From: Chloroflexota bacterium
GTDB taxonomy: Bacteria > Chloroflexota > Dehalococcoidia > Lucifugimonadales > JADFKI01
Reading direction: 5' to 3'
Length of the DNA stretch: 7,133 nucleotides
Assembly: GCA_024648655.1 (NCBI GenBank)
Contig: JAGGDZ010000058.1
Span: forward strand, 1 to 7,133
In this document: piece after piece, positions 1-4,990 of the stretch
Layout: each line of letters starts with the position of its first letter
How positions within the stretch are numbered: the first letter of the stretch is position 1
Position numbers and translations under genes: made by a program
The notes under the pieces: generated by a model
Seen by the model: only the letters and a program-made list of their open reading frames with translations
The model's database searches: none
What the model was told of the DNA's origin: nothing

Positions 1-1
1 C

Positions 2-910
2 CTCCCCGGGCTGAAGCAGGCCGCCGACCCCGAATGCGCCCTAAAGTTAGTCAACAAGCATGTCCTGATGGTCGGAGCGCGGAGAATGCGCGTCGAGGTA
101 GTCCGGTACCGGGCAGGCAATCGTGCCGTGTTGCGGCACCGCCTTGGCAGAATGGGGTTCTATGCACGAGTAAAGCGTCCTGCTACCCTATCTCCGTTTC
201 TCAAGAGCTGGAAGATTGTCGCCCGGTCTAGTTTTGTGGCGCCTAGAATCGCGGGATATTGGGCTGATGGGGGCGTGGTATGGATGTCCGAGATCCCGGG
301 AAAGAACCTGCGGATGCTCATTCGCAGGGGAATACAACCCGACCCCACTCCCCTTCTCCAGGGGCTGGAGACTCTATGGAGTCAACCAGAAGGTGTTACG
401 CAAGGACAGCCATTTAACCTGTTGGGGGCATATCGACAAGCCAAACGGAGTTTTCTACACTTCGCCCGTGAGAATACCCCAGTTTCCACCAGCATAGAGG
501 CGATCGCCAAGTCGCTGGATCCATTTGTTGAATCGTGGCGTCCGTTGGTAGTCGCACACAATGATTTCTACGACGACCAGCTCTTGGCACTTCCTGACGG
601 AGGCGTGGCGCTGGTGGATTTGGAGGAAGCCGGTCCGGGTGATCCCATGCTTGATGTGGGTAACTTCGTAGCCCACCTTCGGTGGAGGTCTCGGTTCGGA
701 CTTCAGAGAGAGAACGACGCCACGGCTTCGTACCTGGATAAGTTCAGATCGGCCGCCCTTGAGCGGTTTGGCTGGGATGAGCGAGAGCTAAATCTACGAG
801 AGGCAGTGTGCCTGTTCAGGCTATGCACAAACGCGGTCCGTCATCCGCAGGATGATTGGCGCGGCAAGTTGGAAGACGGACTCGCTCTAGTGAATGAAGT
901 TCTGGAATGA
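2..910 (+). CDS. Phosphotransferase of the aminoglycoside/choline kinase fold (APH-like), 5' end outside window
   Basis: This is probably an ATP-dependent cytoplasmic small-molecule kinase; the substrate cannot be told. The first ATG is at 68 (280 residues from there). However, the frame is open back to base 2, and the 22 upstream codons read like genuine protein (LPGLKQAADPECALKLVNKH), so the true start is likely left of the window. Numbering from the ATG at 68, an N-lobe strand region lies near residues 9-40 (EVVRYRAGNRAVLRHR, then YARVKRP) and a hinge-like stretch, WMSEIPGKNLR, near 72-82. The catalytic loop is H164-N-D166-F-Y-D-D-Q171, and the metal-binding loop is LVD184LEE followed by GDPMLDVGNF. 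In classical APH enzymes the loop is HGDxxxxN; here Gln replaces the final Asn. I associate HxDFYxxQ with an APH subgroup, so the enzyme is not necessarily inactive. It ends 105 bases before the next ORF, with no obvious terminator. The fold is fairly certain; the function is not. Confidence 0.82.
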   Translation, partial: LPGLKQAADPECALKLVNKHVLMVGARRMRVEVVRYRAGNRAVLRHRLGRMGFYARVKRPATLSPFLKSWKIVARSSFVAPRIAGYWADGGVVWMSEIPGKNLRMLIRRGIQPDPTPLLQGLETLWSQPEGVTQGQPFNLLGAYRQAKRSFLHFARENTPVSTSIEAIAKSLDPFVESWRPLVVAHNDFYDDQLLALPDGGVALVDLEEAGPGDPMLDVGNFVAHLRWRSRFGLQRENDATASYLDKFRSAALERFGWDERELNLREAVCLFRLCTNAVRHPQDDWRGKLEDGLALVNEVLE

Positions 911-1015
911 AGCCTGTCTGGCGTTGCTCCTTACTCGGAAGTGTCCGACTCTATTCCTATTGTTGCTGACACGTGACCATAGCGCACCAAGCTTTCACCT
1001 TGTTACTCTGCGTAA

Positions 1016-1333
1016 ATGGCGCTCTACAACCGACAGTTGGTCGCCGCCCTCAGCCGGATGCCGTTGGTCGATTCGACCGAGTTGGCGCTCATCGTGGGCG
1101 AGCCGACCGTCCACCGCCATCTGACAGACCTGCTGGCCGAGGACATCATGGCACGCGTAATCCGCGGCACCATCCACCTGCCGTCGAGCGGAAGATACTA
1201 CCTGACTGCGAAGGGCATCAGCTTAGCCTGCTCCTGCTGCCTCTTCGGCAACCTGTCCGGTACGTTTATGACCTTGTGGTTCCAGCACCTCTGCTCCTTA
1301 GCATCCGGGCAGTTCATCCCACGCAATTATTAG
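1016..1333 (+). CDS. Short winged-helix DNA-binding protein, probable remnant of a longer gene
   Basis: The 105-residue ORF has an in-frame TAA directly before its ATG (1013-1015), so it cannot start further upstream in this frame. No clear Shine-Dalgarno site precedes it. Residues 4-68 look like a winged helix: a first helix (NRQLVAALSRMPLVDSTELA), a recognition-helix region (PTVHRHLTDLLAEDIMARV) and a wing ending in LPSSGRYYLTAKGI. This pattern resembles the N-terminal domain of replication-relaxation-like or similar transcriptional regulators; the family assignment is from recall. After residue 68 the protein becomes a Cys-rich, unconvincing tail (LACSCCLFGN...). A plausible continuation of the family, LLLLPLRQPVRYVYDLVV, appears instead in another frame at about 1222-1281. 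This suggests deletion plus frameshift, so the gene may be a pseudogene. If expressed, it would be a small DNA-binding protein. The N-terminal fold is moderately supported; functionality is doubtful. Confidence 0.42.
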   Translation: MALYNRQLVAALSRMPLVDSTELALIVGEPTVHRHLTDLLAEDIMARVIRGTIHLPSSGRYYLTAKGISLACSCCLFGNLSGTFMTLWFQHLCSLASGQFIPRNY

Positions 1334-1350
1334 AGTGTTGCTGTGCCGCA

Positions 1351-1359
1351 TGTTAGAAT
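1351..1359 (+). promoter_or_regulatory. Possible extended -10 promoter for gltX
   Basis: TGTTAGAAT reads as an extended -10 element: TG, one spacer base, then TAGAAT, one mismatch from TATAAT. It lies 27 bases before the gltX start codon and would give a leader of about 20 bases. The -35 hexamer at 17-bp spacing (TAGAGT, 1331-1336) matches the consensus at only three positions, so the site would depend on the extended -10. It overlaps nothing coding. Support is from sequence likeness only. Confidence 0.3.
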
Positions 1360-1369
1360 AAATAGCAGC

Positions 1370-1377
1370 AGGAGGGG
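1370..1377 (+). promoter_or_regulatory. Strong ribosome binding site of gltX
   Basis: AGGAGGGG, nine bases before the ATG at 1387, is the best Shine-Dalgarno match in the window. It fixes the gltX start and shows an organism using standard anti-Shine-Dalgarno initiation. The other genes here have weaker sites: AGGA before yqeY (2902-2905), GGAG before purQ (3355-3358, inside the yqeY end) and AGAAAGG before the first transporter ORF (4067-4073). Confidence 0.75.
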
Positions 1378-1386
1378 TCGCACAAC

Positions 1387-2859
1387 ATGAGCAGCAACTT
1401 CCGGGTGCGCTTCGCGCCCAGCCCAACAGGTGAGCCGCACGTTGGCAACATACGCACCGCAATCTTCGACTGGCTGCTGGCACAACGGCACGGCGGCGAG
1501 TTTATAGTGCGCGTCGAAGACACTGACCGCGCACGCGCAGTTGACGGTGCGGTCGATGTCATCATGGAAGCCCTGAAATGGCTTGGGCTGAACTGGGACG
1601 AAGGTCCTGACGTGGGTGGCAAGTACGCGCCTTACAGGCAGTCGGAGCGGCTTGAGTTGTATTCCAAACATGCTGAAATGCTCGTGCAATCCGGCTTCGC
1701 CTATAGGTGCTACTGTTCACCGGAGCGGCTGGATGCGGTGCGAAGCACACGCTCCAAGAAGCAGAACGCCACAGGCTATGACCGACGTTGCCGCAATCTG
1801 AGCCATGAGGAGCGTAGTCGCCTCGAATCTGAAATGGCGGCGAAAGGCGACTCGCCCGTCATAAGGTTCAAGATGCCGCTTGAAGGCACGACTACGGTGG
1901 ACGACCTTGTACGCGGTGAGGTTACATTCGAGAACCGTCTCGTGGACGACTTCGTAATGCTGAAGTCGGACGGTTACCCCACATATCACCTCGCACACCT
2001 GATTGACGACCACGAGATGCATATTACGCACGTCTTGCGAGGCGAGGAATGGTTGCCTAGCGTGCCACGACACCTTCAGCTCTACGAGGCGCTAGATTGG
2101 CAGCCGCCTCAGTTCGCGCACTTGCCTATTATTCTCGCACCCGATCGATCTAAGCTCAGCAAGAGGCACGGCGCGACATCGCTCCTCGACTACCGCAAGA
2201 TGGGCTACTTGCCCCATACGATGGTCAACTTCCTTACATTGCTCGGCTGGTCCCTCGATGACAAGACCGAACTGCTCTCGACGCAGGCTCTCATCGAGAA
2301 CTTCTCCATCGAGCGTGTCTCAAAGTCGGGCGCGATATTCAACAACGACAAGTTGGACTGGATGAACGGCCACTACATCCGGGAAATGAGCGCCGACGAG
2401 CTAGCGGACGCTCTACTGGACTTCTGGTCAACTTTCCCGACGCCCGAAATTCCGAATTTGCCCTCGCGCGAACTTGCGCTGGAAATCGTGCCGCTTGTAC
2501 AGGAGCGCCTGAAGACGCTTCGCGACGCCGCACCTCTGGTAGCCTTCCTGTTCAAGGAGCGCATAGAGTACGAAACCGACGACCTTATACAGCGCAGGAT
2601 GGACGCTAATTCCACGCGGCGCTGCCTCAAAGCCGCGCACGACGGACTCGCCACGATTGACCCATTCGACGCCGGACCAGTCGAGGCTCTGCTGCGCGAC
2701 ATGGTGAAGGACCTCGACGTCAAGGCAGGCCAGCTCTTCGGCACGCTTCGCGTTGCGACCACAGGACAGCGCATTGCGCCTCCACTGTTTGAGTCTCTTG
2801 AAGTTCTGGGGCGCCAGCGGAGCCTCGATCTGATTGCGAAAGCACGCGACCGGCTATAA
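1387..2859 (+). CDS. gltX: Glutamyl-tRNA synthetase (class I aminoacyl-tRNA synthetase)
   Basis: GluRS activates glutamate with ATP and loads it onto tRNA-Glu in the cytoplasm; non-discriminating forms also charge tRNA-Gln. The 490 residues match the usual bacterial length. The class I Rossmann domain starts at once: RFAPSPTGEPHVGN (residues 8-21) holds the HIGH-type signature as HVGN, followed by RVEDTDRAR (42-50). A zinc-type CYC pair (C108, C110) with a later YDRRC (C135) resembles the Cys cluster of E. coli-type GluRS. The KMSKS loop is K256-L-S-K-R-H-G, after LAPDRS. The catalytic core continues with LLDYRKMGYLP and FLTLLGWS, and the C-terminal third is the helical anticodon-binding part. 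The start is fixed by an AGGAGGGG site nine bases upstream. yqeY follows after 53 bases. Whether it is discriminating or not cannot be decided by eye; the adjacent GatB-related yqeY gene makes the question worth asking. Identification is near certain. Confidence 0.98.
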   Translation: MSSNFRVRFAPSPTGEPHVGNIRTAIFDWLLAQRHGGEFIVRVEDTDRARAVDGAVDVIMEALKWLGLNWDEGPDVGGKYAPYRQSERLELYSKHAEMLVQSGFAYRCYCSPERLDAVRSTRSKKQNATGYDRRCRNLSHEERSRLESEMAAKGDSPVIRFKMPLEGTTTVDDLVRGEVTFENRLVDDFVMLKSDGYPTYHLAHLIDDHEMHITHVLRGEEWLPSVPRHLQLYEALDWQPPQFAHLPIILAPDRSKLSKRHGATSLLDYRKMGYLPHTMVNFLTLLGWSLDDKTELLSTQALIENFSIERVSKSGAIFNNDKLDWMNGHYIREMSADELADALLDFWSTFPTPEIPNLPSRELALEIVPLVQERLKTLRDAAPLVAFLFKERIEYETDDLIQRRMDANSTRRCLKAAHDGLATIDPFDAGPVEALLRDMVKDLDVKAGQLFGTLRVATTGQRIAPPLFESLEVLGRQRSLDLIAKARDRL

Positions 2860-2867
2860 GCGCGAAC

Positions 2868-2889
2868 CACAATCATTAACACAATCATT
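2868..2889 (+). repeat. 10-bp tandem direct repeat between gltX and yqeY
   Basis: CACAATCATT occurs at 2868-2877 and again at 2880-2889, separated by AA, giving a 12-base period. The repeat is more AT-rich than its surroundings and fills the gap 24 to 45 bases before the yqeY start codon. It could be a regulator half-site pair or a chance duplication. No good sigma-70 promoter accompanies it. Confidence 0.5.
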
Positions 2890-2912
2890 GAAATGACAGA
2901 CAGGACGGCAAG

Positions 2913-3365
2913 ATGGCGCTAAAAGAAACTCTCACCAACGACCTGAAAGATGCCATGCGTCAGCGGGACACAGTAAAGCGCGACACAATCCGCCTGCTGC
3001 TGTCTGCCATCGGCTATGAAGAAAAGGCAAGACGTACGGACGCACTTGACGACGACGACGTAACGCAGGTGCTCAGCAAGCAGGCGCAGCAGCGCCGCGA
3101 CAGCATCGAAGCATATCAAAAGGGTCAGCGTCCCGACCTCGTCGCAAAGGAAGAAGCCGAGCTTGCCATCGTAGTCCAGTATCTACCGCAGCCTCTCAAC
3201 GCAGATGAAATAAAGACAATCGTGCAATCCGCGATCGCTGATCTCAATGCTACCGGTCCACAGGACATGGGAAAGGTGATGGGCAGGGTTATGCCACAAG
3301 TGCGTGCCCGCGCAGACGGCAAGCAGGTTAGCGCGCTCGTCAACCAGACGTTGCGGAGTCTTTAG
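2913..3365 (+). CDS. yqeY: GatB/YqeY domain-containing protein
   Basis: The 150 residues match the typical length of the YqeY family (about 147-150). This is a small, mostly helical cytoplasmic protein related to the tail domain of GatB, the tRNA-binding subunit of Asp/Glu-tRNA amidotransferase. Its exact biochemical role is not settled, and tRNA binding is the usual inference. Family marks are visible: MALKETLTNDLKDAMRQRD at the start, RDTIRLLLSAIGYEEKA (residues 24-40), QRRDSIEAYQKGQRPDL (60-76), EEAELAIVVQYLPQPL (80-95) and the C-terminal GPQDMGKVMGRVMPQVRARADGKQV. An AGGA site lies seven bases before the ATG. It follows gltX and stops two bases before purQ, so it is very likely cotranscribed with purQ. 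The sequence looks complete and intact. Confidence 0.95.
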   Translation: MALKETLTNDLKDAMRQRDTVKRDTIRLLLSAIGYEEKARRTDALDDDDVTQVLSKQAQQRRDSIEAYQKGQRPDLVAKEEAELAIVVQYLPQPLNADEIKTIVQSAIADLNATGPQDMGKVMGRVMPQVRARADGKQVSALVNQTLRSL

Positions 3366-3367
3366 GG

Positions 3368-4084
3368 ATGAAGTTCGGTGTGGTCGTGTTTCCCGGCACA
3401 TGGAGCGATGTCGATTGTTTCGACGTCCTTAACGACATTTACCGCCAGCCTGTCGAATACATCTGGCACAAGGACACTGACTTGTCGCCTTACGATTGCA
3501 TTATCCTTCCGGGCGGCTTCTCCTATGGAGACTACCTTCGCCCCGGCGCGATAGCCCGCTTCTCCCCGACGATGCAGGCAGTCACGAGTTTCGCGGCTGA
3601 AGGCAAACTGGTCATCGGCATCTGCAACGGCTTCCAGATACTTTGTGAGGCGGGTCTGCTGCCCGGTGTATTGCTGCCGAACGATCACCTGCAATTTCGC
3701 TGCCAGTGGACGACCCTGCGCGTGGAGAACGCGAATACCGCCTTCACGAGCGCGGCAGCAGTTGGCAAAACTCTGCGGATTCCAATATCGCACGGCGAGG
3801 GCAACTACTTCGCCGATCCTGCCGTCATTCAGCAACTTGAAGAACGGAATCGCGTGGTGTTCAGATACTGCGATTCGCAGGGCGTTGCTTCATCTGAGTC
3901 CAACCCGAACGGTTCGCTGCATAACATTGCCGGTATCATCAATGAGCAAGGCAATGTCCTAGGCATGATGCCCCATCCTGAGCGCTGCTGCGACGCACTT
4001 CTTGGCGGCGAAGACGGCAGGTTCATATTCCAGTCGATGATTGACGCACTGTCAGACGCAAGCTCCAGAAAGGTGTCTGCATAG
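3368..4084 (+). CDS. purQ: Phosphoribosylformylglycinamidine synthase, glutaminase subunit PurQ
   Basis: PurQ is the class I glutamine amidotransferase subunit of the PurS-PurQ-PurL FGAM synthase. It releases ammonia from glutamine for conversion of FGAR to FGAM in de novo purine synthesis. In 238 residues the family marks are clear: VVVFPGTWSDVD near the N-terminus, LPGGFSYGDYLRPGAIA (48-63, oxyanion region), the nucleophile elbow GIC86NGFQIL, SHGEGNYF (141-148), the NPNGS loop (179-183) and GMMPH203PE205R supplying the catalytic His and Glu. All three triad residues are present. The ATG lies two bases after the yqeY stop, with GGAG nine bases upstream inside yqeY. Its TAG stop shares one base with the next gene's GTG, so it is translationally linked to both neighbours. 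The length is slightly above the usual 220-230 residues. Confidence 0.97.
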   Translation: MKFGVVVFPGTWSDVDCFDVLNDIYRQPVEYIWHKDTDLSPYDCIILPGGFSYGDYLRPGAIARFSPTMQAVTSFAAEGKLVIGICNGFQILCEAGLLPGVLLPNDHLQFRCQWTTLRVENANTAFTSAAAVGKTLRIPISHGEGNYFADPAVIQQLEERNRVVFRYCDSQGVASSESNPNGSLHNIAGIINEQGNVLGMMPHPERCCDALLGGEDGRFIFQSMIDALSDASSRKVSA

Positions 4085-4506
4085 TGCTCGGCGCAGCGCT
4101 CGCCCTGTCAGCCGCCCTGGGTTTCGGCGCAAGCGCAGTCTTCGTCCGCATGGGCATTCAATACGTTCGCCCAACCACTGGCACATTCATTTCGCTCCTC
4201 GTCGGAATCGCCATCACTCTCACACTCGCGCTCGTGTTCCATTTCGACGACATTCTGGCATTAAGCGGCATAGCCTTCGCTTGGTTTCTGCTCACCGGGA
4301 CGCTCAATTTCCCGCTGGGACGCCTTCTCAATTTCACGAGTGTCGGCAAGCTCGGAGCAGCGCGCTCTGCGCCGATAGTCGGCGCGTCTCCGCTGTTCGC
4401 CGCGATACTGGGAGTGACTGTCGGCGGCGAAAGCATGAACCTGTTTATCTTTACGGGTACGCTCGCCATCATTGGCGGCATCGCCCTGATTGTGGGGCAG
4501 CGATGA
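4084..4506 (+). CDS. DMT/EamA-family transporter, N-terminal half as a separate ORF
   Basis: This encodes a 140-residue membrane protein with about five hydrophobic segments (roughly residues 2-23, 32-53, 62-86, 95-114 and 119-138): one EamA repeat, half of the usual ten-segment drug/metabolite exporter. The substrate is unknown. The start is GTG, whose first base is the last base of the purQ stop (TAGTG), with AGAAAGG ten bases upstream inside purQ. The stop TGA overlaps the next gene's ATG as ATGA. The two ORFs together (about 295 residues) equal one full-length EamA protein, and the linker spacing looks normal. This is therefore either a true two-gene pair or one gene broken by a single-base change; one extra G in the GGGG run at 4494-4497 would fuse the frames. 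Neither half shows decay. The family is well supported; the gene model is less certain. Confidence 0.8.
   Translation: MLGAALALSAALGFGASAVFVRMGIQYVRPTTGTFISLLVGIAITLTLALVFHFDDILALSGIAFAWFLLTGTLNFPLGRLLNFTSVGKLGAARSAPIVGASPLFAAILGVTVGGESMNLFIFTGTLAIIGGIALIVGQR
4503..4506 (+). promoter_or_regulatory. ATGA stop-start overlap coupling the two transporter ORFs
   Basis: The TGA stop of the upstream half (4504-4506) lies inside ATGA, whose ATG starts the downstream half. Such overlaps usually let ribosomes re-initiate and give near-equal amounts of two partner proteins. A GGGG run sits six bases before the ATG, which also makes a frame slip or a base-calling error at this spot conceivable. Confidence 0.7.
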
Positions 4507-4970
4507 CGCTACTGGCAGGCATTCGGCGCGAGACGACACTTGGCTACGCCGCAGCGTTAGGTGCGGCGGCATGTTATGGCACGTTAGCTGTCTTGGGTCG
4601 CAAAATTGCCACCGACATAGCGCCGCCACTAGTCGCCAATTCGTTTTCGATGATCCTCGGAACGATGGTGCTGACTCTTGTCTTTCAGAGCCATATTCGT
4701 AGGGACTTCAAAGTACGCCCGCAAAAGAGAGGCTGGTTCTACGTCGCCCTTGCCGGCTGCGCCTCAACTTGGGGTGTAACCTGCTGGTTTCTGGCTCTTG
4801 GCGAAGCCCCTGCGATACTTGTCGCGCCGCTCGCGGCAGTGCATCCTCTCTTCACGGTCTTGCTGGCTCTGGTATTCTTGCGGGGCGTGGAACGAGTAAC
4901 CGCGCGAACAGTACTGGGGACGCTGTTCGTCATCGGCGGCGTCATACTGATCACATTTGGCATACAGTAA
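4503..4970 (+). CDS. DMT/EamA-family transporter, C-terminal half as a separate ORF
   Basis: This encodes a 155-residue inner-membrane protein with about five hydrophobic segments (roughly residues 11-32, 42-61, 77-100, 102-126 and 134-154). The short basic loop HIRRDFKVRPQKRG after the second segment is probably cytoplasmic. It matches the second EamA repeat of DMT transporters, including the ending LGTLFVIGGVILITFG. The chosen ATG forms ATGA with the stop of the upstream half, and GTGGGG lies five bases before it, so coupled re-initiation is likely. The reading frame stays open far upstream, to about 4041, but that stretch is antisense-like shadow sequence over purQ and the first half: Arg/His-rich and without membrane segments. 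It was therefore left out. The likely working unit is a heterodimer with the preceding ORF, or a single protein if the split is a sequencing or recent mutational event. The substrate is unknown, although placement before purL invites a link to purines. Confidence 0.8.
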   Translation: MTLLAGIRRETTLGYAAALGAAACYGTLAVLGRKIATDIAPPLVANSFSMILGTMVLTLVFQSHIRRDFKVRPQKRGWFYVALAGCASTWGVTCWFLALGEAPAILVAPLAAVHPLFTVLLALVFLRGVERVTARTVLGTLFVIGGVILITFGIQ

Positions 4971-4990
4971 ATTATGGATGGGGTAGCGCC

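Noticed and set aside
68..70. ATG at 68 as the true start of the phosphotransferase
   Set aside because: The frame is open to the window edge and the upstream codons look like protein. The N-lobe would be too short if the gene began here.
935..948. Possible terminator hairpin (TCGGA-AGTG-TCCGA) after the phosphotransferase gene
   Set aside because: The stem is only 5 bp and is not followed by a run of T, so it is too weak to call an intrinsic terminator.
973..1356. 127-residue GTG-started ORF overlapping the winged-helix ORF
   Set aside because: Most of it is low-likelihood shadow sequence. Only a short stretch (about 1222-1281) looks meaningful, and that is better explained as the shifted continuation of the winged-helix gene.
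2373..2888. Minus-strand ORF of 171 residues over the 3' part of gltX
   Set aside because: Its Ser/Arg-rich composition and complete overlap with an unmistakable GluRS make it a shadow frame.
4041..4502. Upstream extension of the second transporter ORF (start at 4041)
   Set aside because: The extension is Arg/His-rich without membrane segments and overlaps purQ and the first transporter half. The protein-like sequence begins at the ATG at 4503.
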